This document shows positions 45,103-54,269 of a stretch of 64,000 nucleotides of DNA, one piece after another (the first letter of the stretch is position 1; each line of letters begins with the position of its first letter). Location of the stretch: the NCBI RefSeq assembly GCF_000519205.1, contig NZ_KI912600.1, positions 1 through 64,000 of the forward strand. The letters are read 5' to 3'. The notes under the pieces are model-generated. The model was not told the origin of the DNA, made no database searches, and worked only from the letters and a program-made list of their open reading frames with translations. Position numbers and translations under genes: made by a program. This DNA comes from Amycolatopsis taiwanensis DSM 45107 (GTDB taxonomy: Bacteria; Actinomycetota; Actinomycetes; Mycobacteriales; Pseudonocardiaceae).

Positions 45103-46803
45103 GACGATGATCGACACCAGGCCGGTAATCCGGACCGGTTGAACCGGCTCATCGGCGGGCGGTACCGACTGGAAGCCCCGATCGGCCGCGGTGGGATGGG
45201 CACGGTGTGGTCCGGTACCGATGAACTGCTGGATCGTTCCGTCGCCGTCAAGGAACTCTTGCTGCCACCCAACATCCCCGAGAACGAGGCCGCCAAACTG
45301 CGCGAACGCGCGCTGCGTGAGGCTCGCGCGATGGCCTCGCTCAACCACCCGAACACGGTGCTGCTCTACGACGTCGTGCGCGAGGACGACCAGCCGTTCA
45401 TGGTGATGGAACTCGTGTCCGGGGCGAGCCTGTCCACGCTGATCAAGGAGGGCAGGCGGCTGACCGACCAGCAACTCGCGGTGATCATCGACAGCACCGC
45501 CGCAGCACTGGATGCGGCGCACCGGGCCGGCATCGTGCATCGCGACGTCAAACCGGGCAACGTGCTCGTCGGACCAGACGGCGTGAAACTCGCCGACTTC
45601 GGATTGGTCCGCAACGTGGCGGAGTCCACCATGACTTCGTCGAACCGGATATTGGGCACCCCCGCCTACATTGCCCCGGAAATGGTGCTGCGCGGTGACG
45701 CCTCTTCCACCGTCGACCTGTGGGGCCTGGGAGCCACCGTGTTCGCCGCCGCCGAAGGCCGCCCGCCATATGACTCTTCAGGAGATCCGCTGATCACGGT
45801 CGGCGCCGTCGTCTACGGCCCGGTGCCCCAGCATCACCAGGACGGGCCGATCGGCGAGGTGATCAGTGGCCTGATGGTGAAGGAGCCGGAGTTGCGGATG
45901 CCGCTGAGCGAGGTCCGCAACCGAGTACACGACCTACTCCGCGCCGCAGGCCCGGCCCCGCTCACCGCGACATCACCCACGTCCCCGGCCGCCACAGCCG
46001 CTCCCGCGCGGAAGAACTCCAGGCCGAGTCCATCCCGGCCGGCGAACACATACCAGGCGACCACACCCGGCCCGGCCGGGAAAACCGGCCGGCGAAAAGT
46101 GGTCTTCATCGCCACGGCGATCCTCGCAGTGGCTGCGGTGCTGGGCGCAGCGGTAATGTACCTGCCCGGCCTCAGCCGCACTCCTGACGGCTCCACCGGG
46201 CAGCAACAAACTCAGCAACCGGCGCAGCCGGCCCAGGTCCCCGCTGGCTTCGTGCCTCCACCCGTGCGCCCAACTCCGCTACCCGACCCGGTCAATTGCC
46301 AGTACCACCTGGACGGCAAGGAACAGACGGTGAAACCCCCCGCCGACGGCCCGGTTTCCTCGAAAGGCACCGTCCTGGCGACTCTCAACACCACCGCCGG
46401 CGCGATCCCGCTGCTCCTTGACCGGTCACTGGCGCCGTGCACGGTCAACAGTTTCATCAGCCTGGCCAAGCAGGGTGCCTTCGACGGGGTCCGCTGCGCC
46501 GGAGGACGTACGCAGTGGATTTCCTGCGGCACAAGCAGAAGCCCTGGTTACAACTTGGATACCGAGAGTTTCCCCGGGGAGCAGTACCGTCGCGGCTACC
46601 TGATGATGGATGATTTTTCCTTCTTCGGCACCACTTTCTCCTTGTTCTTCGCCGACGCGCAACTGGTGCCGGAATACACGGTGTTCGGCACGGTCTCCGA
46701 CGAGGGCCTGAAAGTCATCGACAGTCTCATCCCCAAGGACTACGACGGCCAAAGCGACCAACTGGACAAAATCGTCTTCACCAGCGTCGACATCCAGGGC
46801 TGA
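45100..46803 (+). CDS. Membrane Ser/Thr protein kinase fused to an extracytoplasmic cyclophilin-like domain
   Basis: A protein of 567 residues. The kinase domain (about 21-285) has the Gly loop IGRGGMGTVW, Lys51 in VAVKEL, IVHRDVKPGN, LADFGL and AYIAPEM. A Pro/Ser/Thr-rich linker, one membrane span (about 337-357, VVFIATAILAVAAVLGAAVMY) and a Gln/Pro hinge follow. The outer domain (about 410-567) is like a peptidyl-prolyl isomerase (TTAGAIPLLLDRSLAPCTVNSF, EYTVFGTV). The cyclophilin FHR catalytic segment is replaced by VRCAGGRTQ, so isomerase activity is doubtful and a sensor role likely. Four Cys residues may form disulphides. GTG 45100 appears leaderless. Confidence 0.9.
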   Translation: MDDDRHQAGNPDRLNRLIGGRYRLEAPIGRGGMGTVWSGTDELLDRSVAVKELLLPPNIPENEAAKLRERALREARAMASLNHPNTVLLYDVVREDDQPFMVMELVSGASLSTLIKEGRRLTDQQLAVIIDSTAAALDAAHRAGIVHRDVKPGNVLVGPDGVKLADFGLVRNVAESTMTSSNRILGTPAYIAPEMVLRGDASSTVDLWGLGATVFAAAEGRPPYDSSGDPLITVGAVVYGPVPQHHQDGPIGEVISGLMVKEPELRMPLSEVRNRVHDLLRAAGPAPLTATSPTSPAATAAPARKNSRPSPSRPANTYQATTPGPAGKTGRRKVVFIATAILAVAAVLGAAVMYLPGLSRTPDGSTGQQQTQQPAQPAQVPAGFVPPPVRPTPLPDPVNCQYHLDGKEQTVKPPADGPVSSKGTVLATLNTTAGAIPLLLDRSLAPCTVNSFISLAKQGAFDGVRCAGGRTQWISCGTSRSPGYNLDTESFPGEQYRRGYLMMDDFSFFGTTFSLFFADAQLVPEYTVFGTVSDEGLKVIDSLIPKDYDGQSDQLDKIVFTSVDIQG

Positions 46804-46883
46804 CCAATCCAGACCTATGGCTTTTCGGGCACGAGGCCGGCCTGGTGCAGGAGCTTGCCGGCGTGGCTGTACCGAGGTAACGA

Positions 46884-47459
46884 TCACTCCGCTGATCTGG
46901 GGTTTTTGCGCTGGTTGGCATTGAAGCGCGCTTTCTTCTGACGATTCCCGCACGTGTTCATGTCACACCATTTGCGGGTGCGGCTTTGGCTGGTGTCGAA
47001 GAAGGCGGCTCGGCAGGTTGGTGATGCACACAAGGCCAATTTTCCGTCTCGTTCGCCTGCGATGATGCTGATCGCGTCGGCGGCGATCACGCCGAGAGCG
47101 TCTTCCACACAGGAAGCCGAACTGAGCCGCCATTGCCGATTGCCCTCGGGAGTCAGGATAGCCGCGGCCCGACCCTGAGCACTGCAGTCATTGATGACTT
47201 GGACAGCAGACGCAGGGAGAGCGTCTTGGATGGCGGTCGCTGTCGCGGCGGCGTGAATTGATTCCCTCAGTTCCCGAGCGCGTTCGAGCTGGGCGGTGGT
47301 GCAGGAGTCCACGGCGAGGCCGTTCACTGCCAGCCAGTCGACGAGTCGCTGCGGCGTGGGAATGCGCTCCACAGGTTCGCCACGACGCTCCGTCAGAGTC
47401 CCCGTGAAGCTGGTCGCTAGCACGGTACCGAGGCGAAAGTCAGGGAACTCGGCACGCAT
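46884..47459 (-). CDS. CGNR zinc-finger (ABATE-domain) transcription regulator
   Basis: A protein of 191 residues. The N-terminal ABATE-type helical domain (RLVDWLAVNGL, RARELRESIHAAATA) is followed by a C-terminal CGNR zinc finger (CASPTCRAAFFDTSQSR then KWCDMNTCGNRQKKAR). Members are thought to be stress- or ligand-responsive DNA-binding proteins, judged from domain make-up. ATG 47459 faces the divergent epoxide hydrolase across 103 bp, which contains repeats of GCCGGTTC that could be its operator. Regulation of the hydrolase is a reasonable inference. Confidence 0.9.
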   Translation of the reverse strand: MRAEFPDFRLGTVLATSFTGTLTERRGEPVERIPTPQRLVDWLAVNGLAVDSCTTAQLERARELRESIHAAATATAIQDALPASAVQVINDCSAQGRAAAILTPEGNRQWRLSSASCVEDALGVIAADAISIIAGERDGKLALCASPTCRAAFFDTSQSRTRKWCDMNTCGNRQKKARFNANQRKNPRSAE

Positions 47460-47562
47460 GGAACCACCTTAGCAGGTTGCTCGCAGACACGAAGCCATGT
47501 TAGAACCGTCTAAGCCGGTTCTCGATAGGCCGTAGCCGGTTCCACGATGGCCAGGAGGTCTC

Positions 47563-48735
47563 ATGCCCCGTCCAACCAGCGACGTGCAAGCATTCGAAGC
47601 CCACGCAACCGACGCCGACCTCGACGATCTGCGCGCGCGACTGGCCGCCGCGCGGCTGCCGGAAGCTGAGACGGTCTATCGCGCCGCGCCCGGCCCTCGC
47701 CGATGGGAACAGGGCGTTCCTCTCGCCGACCTCGTCGACGTCGTGAACTACTGGCGCACCGGGTACAACTGGCGGTCGTTCGAAGAGCGCCTTAACCGGA
47801 TCGGCCAGTTCCGCACGACCATTGATGAGCTGGGAATCCACTTCCTGCACCGTCGATCCGCGCGCGCGGATGCCACTCCTCTGCTCTTGACGCACGGCTG
47901 GCCAGGCAGCATTGCCGAGTTCATCGATGTAGTAGACGAGCTGGCAGATCCGAAAGACGCAGACGCGCCAGCGTTCCACGTCGTGGTTCCATCGCTACCA
48001 GGCTTTGGTTACAGCGACAAGCCGGCCACCACCGGGTGGGGAACCGAAAAGATCGCGGCCGCCTGGGTGGAACTGATGGGAAGGCTCGGCTACCGCAAGT
48101 TCGCCGCCCACGGCGGCGACTGGGGAGGTGTGATCACCACGATCCTCGGCGGCCGGTTCCCGGCGCACGTTCTCGGCATCCACACAACGACGGCTCAGGC
48201 ACCGCCCGGGTTGACAACGGACGGGCTGACGGCGGCCGAGCGCAAGTGGACCGAGGACACCCGCGATTTCTGGCGCCACCGCGCGGCTTACGCGAAGCAG
48301 CAGGCGACCCGGCCGCAGACCATCGGCTACTCGCTCACCGACTCACCGGTCGGGCTTCTTGCCTGGATCCTTGACAAGTTCGCTGAGTGGACAGATACCG
48401 AAGACAGCCCGTTCGAGACGGTTTCCAGAGACAGAGTTCTCGACGACGTCACCCTGTATTGGTTGACGCGGACCGGCGCATCGTCGGCTCGCATTTACTA
48501 CGAAAGCCATAACTCGCTGGACCCAGAACTTCGGGTCGACGTGCCGTCAGCAATCACTGTGTATCCCCGCGACATCGAGAAGTGTCCGCGCCCCTGGGCA
48601 CAGGAGCGGTACCGACAGATCGTCCGATGGAGGTCGCCCGAAACCGGGGGACATTTCCCGTCGCTGGAGGTTCCCGGGTATTTCGTCAAAGATCTGCAAG
48701 AGGGCCTCGCGGCAGTGCTGGCCGCCAATCGGTGA
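47563..48735 (+). CDS. Epoxide hydrolase (alpha/beta fold, EHN domain)
   Basis: A protein of 390 residues. The N-terminal epoxide hydrolase domain (about 10-115, DLDDLRARLAAARLPE, YWRTGYNWRSFEERLN) is followed by an alpha/beta hydrolase. It has the oxyanion HGWPGS, the nucleophile Asp in HGGDWGGV, tyrosines in the cap, and the catalytic His in ETGGHFPSLE. It opens epoxides to diols in the cytoplasm; natural substrates are usually unknown. ATG 47563 has AGGAGG four bases upstream. It is divergent from the CGNR regulator. Confidence 0.92.
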   Translation: MPRPTSDVQAFEAHATDADLDDLRARLAAARLPEAETVYRAAPGPRRWEQGVPLADLVDVVNYWRTGYNWRSFEERLNRIGQFRTTIDELGIHFLHRRSARADATPLLLTHGWPGSIAEFIDVVDELADPKDADAPAFHVVVPSLPGFGYSDKPATTGWGTEKIAAAWVELMGRLGYRKFAAHGGDWGGVITTILGGRFPAHVLGIHTTTAQAPPGLTTDGLTAAERKWTEDTRDFWRHRAAYAKQQATRPQTIGYSLTDSPVGLLAWILDKFAEWTDTEDSPFETVSRDRVLDDVTLYWLTRTGASSARIYYESHNSLDPELRVDVPSAITVYPRDIEKCPRPWAQERYRQIVRWRSPETGGHFPSLEVPGYFVKDLQEGLAAVLAANR

Positions 48736-48860
48736 ACGCGGCTGGGTGCCGGCACTCGATCATCCAGGCCCGCTCCGGAGAACGCTGGTTCGGTTTCTCT
48801 CCTAGACTGCGGTCATGACCTCCCGATTCGCCGGTGCCCCGACCTCGGTGAAGCCCTCCG

Positions 48861-49538
48861 GTGCCTGTTGAGCCGCGGATCCTCGTGATCGAGGACGCCG
48901 AGGCGATCCGGGTCTCGGTGGAGACGGCGCTGCGGGCAGCGGGGTTCGCGGTGCGCACGCTGGCGGACGGCGATCAGCTGGAAGTTGAACTGGGCCGGTT
49001 CCGGCCGGATCTGTTGGTGCTCGACGTGATGCTGCCGGGCCGCGACGGGTTCGCGTTGCTGCGGCTCGTCCGGCGGCTGTGCACGGCCGGGGTGGTGATG
49101 CTCACCGCGCGGGACGGTGTCGACGACCGGCTGCGCGGGCTCGGCGATGGGGCGGACGACTACGTGGTGAAGCCATTCGTGCTGGCCGAACTGATCGCGC
49201 GGATCACGGCGGTGCTGCGCCGCATCGGACGTGCCCAGCCGGCCGTCGAGGTCGGCGATCTGGTGGTGGACCTTGATTCCGGCCTGGCGCTGTACAACGG
49301 GGTCAGGGTCGAGTTGACGGTCACCGAGTGGAAACTGCTGAGCTATCTCGCCACGCGGCGCGACCGTGTCGTGAGCAAAACGCAGATTCTGACCGCCGTG
49401 TGGGGCTACGACGAGTACAGCGCGAACCTCGTCGAGGTCAACGTCAGCACCCTGCGCCGCAAACTCGAGGCGCACGGGCCGCGGCTGCTGCACACGGTGC
49501 GCGGGCAGGGCTACATCCTGCGCGGTGACCGGTCTTGA
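48861..49538 (+). CDS. OmpR/PhoB-type response regulator
   Basis: A protein of 225 residues. The receiver domain has the phospho-acceptor Asp55 in LVLDVML, acidic pocket ED near 11-12, Thr in MLTARD and Lys104 in VVKPF. A winged-helix output domain (about 125-222) includes TEWKLLSYLATRRDRVVSK and NVSTLRRKLEAHG. It overlaps the sensor kinase gene by four bases. GTG 48861 has no obvious ribosome binding site. Target genes are not indicated; the adjacent DUF1501/DUF1800 operon on the other strand is one candidate. Confidence 0.93.
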   Translation: MPVEPRILVIEDAEAIRVSVETALRAAGFAVRTLADGDQLEVELGRFRPDLLVLDVMLPGRDGFALLRLVRRLCTAGVVMLTARDGVDDRLRGLGDGADDYVVKPFVLAELIARITAVLRRIGRAQPAVEVGDLVVDLDSGLALYNGVRVELTVTEWKLLSYLATRRDRVVSKTQILTAVWGYDEYSANLVEVNVSTLRRKLEAHGPRLLHTVRGQGYILRGDRS

Positions 49539-50878
49539 GCGGCTTACGCACCACGTCCCTGTACCGCCGGGTCACCGTCACAGCGCTCGTCGTGCTGGTG
49601 GCGGTGCTGGTGGTCGTCGGGATCGTGGTCGACGCCGTGTTCCGGGCGCAGGCCGAACAGGACGTCAACCGGGTGCTGGCCGGCCGGGTGCAGCTGGCTC
49701 AGCAACTGGCCAGGCAGAACGTGAGCCCGCCGAACCTGCTGCGCCGGGTCGAAACGAACGGGGTGCACGGCTGGATCGCCTTGCCGGACGGCACCTTCGT
49801 CGGCGAGCCGGACCAGATACCCGACACCCGGCTGAAGCAGGTGAAGGCGACGCTCACCGGACCGGCACGGATCAACGGCGCGAAGCTGACACTGATCGCC
49901 GACGGCTCGGTCGTGGCCGGGGCCGAGCAGAGGCTGCGGAATCTGCTGCTGTTCACCGGGCTCGCCGCGGTGGTGGCCACGGCGCTCGCACTGCTCGCCG
50001 GGGTCCGGTTAGCACTGTCCCCGCTGGACGCGATGACCCGGCTCGCCCGTTCGATCGTCTCCGGTGGCCGGGGCGGCCGGCTCGCACCAGCCCGGACGAA
50101 CACCGAACTCGGCCGCACAGCGGCGGCCTTCGACGCGGCGCTCGACGCGCTCGAAGGAGCGGAGCAGGCGGCCCGGTCCTCCGAGGAGCGGACCCGTCGG
50201 TTCGTCGCCGACGCCGCGCACGAACTTCGCACGCCGATCACCGGTGTCCAGGCCGCCGCGGAGGCTTTGCTGCAACAGCAATCCAACACGGACACTGTGG
50301 ACACTGTCGAACAGCTTCAGTTGCTGCTGGCTCGGGAGGCGCGCCGCGCCGGGAAACTCGTCAGTGACCTGTTGGAGCTGGCCCGGATCGACGCGGGCGC
50401 GGAGATCGCGCGCGAGCCGGTGCCGCTGCTCGCGCTGGCCCGCTCGCAGGCTGATCGTGTCGCACTGCTGGCCCCGGCGGTCACCGTCGAGGTGACCGGA
50501 GTGGACGCGACAGTGCTCGGCGACGCGGACCGGCTCACTCAGGTTCTGTCCAATTTGGTCGACAACGCGCTGCAGGCAATGGGCGGCGACGGGACGCTCA
50601 CGGTGTCCGTCGCGCCGGACGGATTCACGGTGTCCGACACCGGGCCCGGCGTTGCGGAGAAGGATCGGGAACGCATCTTCGACCGGCTCGTACGGCTCGA
50701 TGACGCCCGTGACCGGCGGGCCGGCGGATCGGGCCTGGGGCTGGCCATCTCGCGCGGTTTCGTGCGGGCGCACGGAGGTGAGCTCCGGTGCGTCGAAGCG
50801 CCTGGAGGTGGTGCCGCGTTCGTGCTGTCCGGCCTGACCCCGGTTCAGACGAGTAAACCGCCCAAGCGGCCGGCGTAG
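49535..50878 (+). CDS. Membrane sensor histidine kinase
   Basis: A protein of 447 residues. The first membrane span is about 13-36 (VTVTALVVLVAVLVVVGIVV). A short extracytoplasmic domain follows, then a second span about 133-155 (LLLFTGLAAVVATALALLAGV), HAMP, and the dimerisation helix with His in DAAHELRTPITG (about 229). The ATPase domain has LVDNALQAM, VSDTGPGV and GGSGLGLAI. It phosphorylates the response regulator encoded just upstream. TTG 49535 overlaps that gene by four bases. Its 3' end overlaps the convergent DUF1501 gene by 34 bases. Confidence 0.93.
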   Translation: MSGLRTTSLYRRVTVTALVVLVAVLVVVGIVVDAVFRAQAEQDVNRVLAGRVQLAQQLARQNVSPPNLLRRVETNGVHGWIALPDGTFVGEPDQIPDTRLKQVKATLTGPARINGAKLTLIADGSVVAGAEQRLRNLLLFTGLAAVVATALALLAGVRLALSPLDAMTRLARSIVSGGRGGRLAPARTNTELGRTAAAFDAALDALEGAEQAARSSEERTRRFVADAAHELRTPITGVQAAAEALLQQQSNTDTVDTVEQLQLLLAREARRAGKLVSDLLELARIDAGAEIAREPVPLLALARSQADRVALLAPAVTVEVTGVDATVLGDADRLTQVLSNLVDNALQAMGGDGTLTVSVAPDGFTVSDTGPGVAEKDRERIFDRLVRLDDARDRRAGGSGLGLAISRGFVRAHGGELRCVEAPGGGAAFVLSGLTPVQTSKPPKRPA

Positions 50879-52062
50879 CCGGGTAGCACGCGTCCCGCAT
50901 CGGTGCCGAGAACCTGTTCCAATAGCGTCGCATACACATCGCGGAAGTCGGTGGTCTCCTTGAGATCGCCGTCGTCCAGGTCTGTCAGGCTCGGCTCTGC
51001 GCCGTGGAAGCCGCCGTGTACCCCGTTGCCGAGGACGAAAACGGGACCGGCGGTGCCGTGGTCGGTACCTTCGCTGGCATTGGCCGCGACCCGGCGACCG
51101 AACTCGGAGTAGACGAGCACCACCGCCTGTTTGCCGCGGTCGGTGCGGCCGAGCCGCTGCACGAACGGCGTCAGTGCCCCGTCGAGTTCGGTCAGCAGCC
51201 GCTGCTGGGTGCCGCGTTCGTCCGCGTGGGTGTCGAATCCGCCCAGTGACACCGAGTACGCCCGCGTCGGTACCCCGGCCTCGATGAGCCCGGCCACGAC
51301 GTCGAGCTGTGCGGACAAGGCGCCTTGCCGTTGTCCGCCCTTGGCAGCCCGGTCGGCCGGGTGTGCGGCGGTGCCGAGGGCCTGCTCCGCGTGGTACAGA
51401 TCGCTGACCGAGCGCGCCGCCTTCGCCTGCCAGTACCCTTCGCCGGGCTGGGCGGCGCCCAGGCTCTGGAATGCCTTGCCCAACGCACCTTTCGGCAGGG
51501 TCAGGCCACCGACCGGCATCGAGGCGGCTGCGGTCTGCGCACCGGCCAGCATGGGCGGCAGGACCGGCTCCACCGACAACGCGCGCAACGGGTCGTCGCC
51601 GGATATGTCGAGCCATCGGCCGAGCCAGCCGGTCGGCACGGGCGTGTCCGGGGAGGCCGTCTGCCAGATGGCCATCGACCGGAAGTGGCTGTGGTCGGGT
51701 TTCGGGTAACCCACCCCGCGCACGATCGCCAGTTCGTGGTTGTCCCACAAGCCTTTCAAGCCCTTCATGCCCGGGTTCAGGCCGAGCCCCTCACCGAGAT
51801 CGAGGACCTCTTCGGGTTTGTAGGCCAGTTCCGGCCGGGCGTTCTGATAGGCGTGGTCGCCGGCGGGCACGACCGTGTTGAGGCCGTCGTTGCCGCCGTA
51901 CAGCGTCACCACGACCAGTACACCGGAATGCGGGTCGAGCGGTGCCTGCTGGGCCGCCGACATCAGATGCGCCCAGTCGACCTGGGTGGCCCCGGCGGCG
52001 AGCGCACCGGCGGCCGTCACTCCGCTGGCGATAAGGAACCGCCGACGTGTCAGCTTGTTCAT
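50845..52062 (-). CDS. Tat-exported DUF1501 protein
   Basis: A protein of 405 residues. The twin-arginine signal TRRRFLIASGVTAAGALAAGA (about 5-25) is followed by a DUF1501 domain (LVVVTLYGGNDGLNTVVPAG, DHSHFRSMAIWQTA, VYSEFGRRVAANASEGTDHGTA), which is related to the alkaline phosphatase/sulfatase fold. Such proteins are nearly always paired with DUF1800 and may process extracellular polymers; the function is unknown. ATG 52062 with AGGA is preferred over GTG 52077. Its end overlaps the convergent histidine kinase gene by 34 bases. Confidence 0.9.
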   Translation of the reverse strand: MNKLTRRRFLIASGVTAAGALAAGATQVDWAHLMSAAQQAPLDPHSGVLVVVTLYGGNDGLNTVVPAGDHAYQNARPELAYKPEEVLDLGEGLGLNPGMKGLKGLWDNHELAIVRGVGYPKPDHSHFRSMAIWQTASPDTPVPTGWLGRWLDISGDDPLRALSVEPVLPPMLAGAQTAAASMPVGGLTLPKGALGKAFQSLGAAQPGEGYWQAKAARSVSDLYHAEQALGTAAHPADRAAKGGQRQGALSAQLDVVAGLIEAGVPTRAYSVSLGGFDTHADERGTQQRLLTELDGALTPFVQRLGRTDRGKQAVVLVYSEFGRRVAANASEGTDHGTAGPVFVLGNGVHGGFHGAEPSLTDLDDGDLKETTDFRDVYATLLEQVLGTDAGRVLPGYAGRLGGLLV

Positions 52063-52069
52063 GGTTTTC

Positions 52070-53380
52070 CTATCCACTCACCACGTATTCGGGCGCGCAC
52101 GCCGCCACCGCAGCCAACTGCCGGGCATCGTTCGCGACTCCGTCGAGGCCGGCGCGGGTCCGATCTGACCAGGCGTCGACGCCGAGAATCTCGCCGACAG
52201 CCGCCGGCCTGTTCATCGCCGTCGACACCGCGCGCAGGTCGGCGTGTCCGGCGACGAGCTGCGCGAGATGCAGCCGGGCCAGCCCTGCCGACGTCGTCAG
52301 CCAGGCACTGCCCGATGCCCAGCCACCCACGCTCGGCGGCTCGAACGGCACCTGGCCCATCCCCCGCAGCCCCGCCAACAGCTGGGTCCCGGCCTTGTCA
52401 TCCAGCGCCCCGGGCCGGACCCCGAGCGCGCGCATCAACCCCACGAGCCATTCCACCGGCTGTTTGACCAGCGAGCTCGCCGGGTCGTGGAACGCGGCTT
52501 CGCCGGCGATCGCGGACAGCAGTGACCGGATGTCCCGGTTGGGGCCATATGCCGCGACCAGCCTGGTGAGCACGTCATCCGGCGGCGCCGTCGCCGAGAC
52601 GAGCCGGAACCAGACCCTGCCGACCACGAAGGGCGCCGACTCCGGCCGGCCCAGCACAAGGTCGACGAACGAGGCGGCATCGAAGTCCGCGGTCTGGCCG
52701 AGGATGTGCTTGGCCGTGTCGTCGTGCCAGCGACTGACCAGCCGGGCGGTCGGGGTGTCACGGGTGGCCGTCCACCCGGTCAGGGCGCGCGCGGCCTCCC
52801 TGACGTCGGTCTCGCTGTAGTGGCCGACACCGAGTGTGAACAGCTCCATGAACTCGCGTGCGAGGTTCTCGTTCGGCTTTCCGGCCTTGTTGCTGTTGCC
52901 GTCCAGCCACAGCAGCATTGCCGGGTCGACGATCATGGCGTGCGCGAGCCGGGTGAAGCTGCCCATGCCGAAAGTCCGCAGGGTCTCGTTCTGGGTGAGC
53001 ATCAGCTGCGGGCTGCGGACCTTCTGCTCGCTGGTCGCGAAGTGTCCGTGCCAGAACCAGGTGAGCCGCTCGGTGGACGGGGCGTTGGTGGCCACCATCC
53101 GGTCCAGCCACCACAGGGCCGCCTGCGTCGCCTGTCTCTGAAGTTGTTGCGCCGCCTGCTTTTTCGACGCTGTGTCCGGTTTGCTCGGTTGCCGCGGCGG
53201 TGGGCCCAGCTGGGGGACCGGGGTCGCCTGGGCCCCCGGGTCGGGACCCGGCGTCAGCAGCCAGGCCAAGGACTCGGCGAAACCGGCGTCCAGATCACCG
53301 CGCCGGGGCCCGAACCCGAACCGGTCGTGCAGCCGGCGCAGCGCCGCGCGCTCGGAAATGACCACCACGCTTCCGATCAT
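52070..53380 (-). CDS. DUF1800 protein
   Basis: A protein of 436 residues with the DUF1800 pattern: RLHDRFGFGPRRGDLD at the start, WLDRMVATNAPSTERLTWFWHGHFATSEQKV, then NENLAREFMELFTLGVGHYSETDVREAARALTGW spread over the middle. The C-terminal EPPSVGGWASGSAWLTTSAGL follows. The partner DUF1501 gene follows eight bases downstream in the same operon. No clear signal peptide is visible, so export may depend on the Tat-targeted partner. The function is unknown. The start at ATG 53380 has only a weak ribosome binding site. Confidence 0.88.
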   Translation of the reverse strand: MIGSVVVISERAALRRLHDRFGFGPRRGDLDAGFAESLAWLLTPGPDPGAQATPVPQLGPPPRQPSKPDTASKKQAAQQLQRQATQAALWWLDRMVATNAPSTERLTWFWHGHFATSEQKVRSPQLMLTQNETLRTFGMGSFTRLAHAMIVDPAMLLWLDGNSNKAGKPNENLAREFMELFTLGVGHYSETDVREAARALTGWTATRDTPTARLVSRWHDDTAKHILGQTADFDAASFVDLVLGRPESAPFVVGRVWFRLVSATAPPDDVLTRLVAAYGPNRDIRSLLSAIAGEAAFHDPASSLVKQPVEWLVGLMRALGVRPGALDDKAGTQLLAGLRGMGQVPFEPPSVGGWASGSAWLTTSAGLARLHLAQLVAGHADLRAVSTAMNRPAAVGEILGVDAWSDRTRAGLDGVANDARQLAAVAACAPEYVVSG

Positions 53381-53475
53381 CGAGCAGGCGCCACGCGGCA
53401 GACTACCGGCCGGGCCTTTCCTTAAGCGGATCCACAGCCGCCGTGCTCCCCCACGATGTCGCGTCGCCGCGGCGG

Positions 53476-54225
53476 TCAGTCGGCCTGCAGGACGAAGAAC
53501 AGGAAGCTCGGGGCGGTCGCGAGCAGGTGGAAGTCGTCGGGGAACAACTCGCGGGCGGCCGGCACTGGCTGGGGTTCGCTGATGACGGAGATCCGGAAGC
53601 CGGCTGCGGTGAAGGCGTCGGTCATCGCGTGCAGCGGCCGGTTCCAGAAGCTCATCCGGATGGTTCGGTCGCCCAGAGGCCACTCGCCGATCGAGTTGTA
53701 GGTCGCGAAGTAGTCTGGCCTGCGCCCGGCCAGGCGCTCGATGACGTAGTCGGCCGTGGGATGGTTGACCGAGGCGATGAGCCTGCCGCCGGTCCGCAGC
53801 ACGCGCCGCATCTCGGTGAGCGTCGGCCCCCAGTCCCGCAGGTAGTGCAGCACCAGGGACGCGATGACGTCGTCGAACGAGTCGTCGGGGAAGGGCAGCG
53901 GGTCGGCCAGGTCGGCGACCCGCAGGTCCGCGTCGGGACCGAGCCGCCGCCGGGCCACTTCCAGCATCCCGGCGCTCGCGTCGATGCCGGTCACAGTGGC
54001 GCCCCGATCGCGCAGCGCCGCGAACAGGGGGCCCGAACCGCAACCGGCGTCGAGAATTTGGCGTCCAGTCACGTCTCCGGCGAGGGCCAGGGTCGCGGGC
54101 CGTTCGTAGTAGGCGTTGTTGAGGCTGGTCTCGTTCTCGGCCGAATATGCCTCGGCGAGGCTGTCATAGTCGTTCACCGGGGCCGGATCAGCGGGCAGCG
54201 CACGGCTTTCTGGCATCGGAGTCAT
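53476..54225 (-). CDS. Class I SAM-dependent methyltransferase
   Basis: A protein of 249 residues. It has SAM motif I ILDAGCGSGPLFAAL (about 58-72), motif II VTGIDASAGMLEVARRRLG, post-I acidic loop DLRVADLADPLPFPDDSFD and motif LRDWGPTLTEMRRVLRTGGRLI, as in the UbiE/type 11 methyltransferases. The acceptor is unknown. ATG 54225 fits the family start. It follows a hypothetical gene on the same strand by 44 bp and precedes the DUF1800 gene by 95 bp without evident functional link. Confidence 0.88.
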   Translation of the reverse strand: MTPMPESRALPADPAPVNDYDSLAEAYSAENETSLNNAYYERPATLALAGDVTGRQILDAGCGSGPLFAALRDRGATVTGIDASAGMLEVARRRLGPDADLRVADLADPLPFPDDSFDDVIASLVLHYLRDWGPTLTEMRRVLRTGGRLIASVNHPTADYVIERLAGRRPDYFATYNSIGEWPLGDRTIRMSFWNRPLHAMTDAFTAAGFRISVISEPQPVPAARELFPDDFHLLATAPSFLFFVLQAD

Positions 54226-54269
54226 GTGATCAATGCTGGCACACCCAGCCGCCGGCTCGATCGGCCCGG

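Noticed and set aside
45100-46803. PknB cell-division kinase locus
   Set aside because: There are no PASTA repeats and no adjacent pknA, rodA, pbpA or phosphatase genes. The outer domain is cyclophilin-like.
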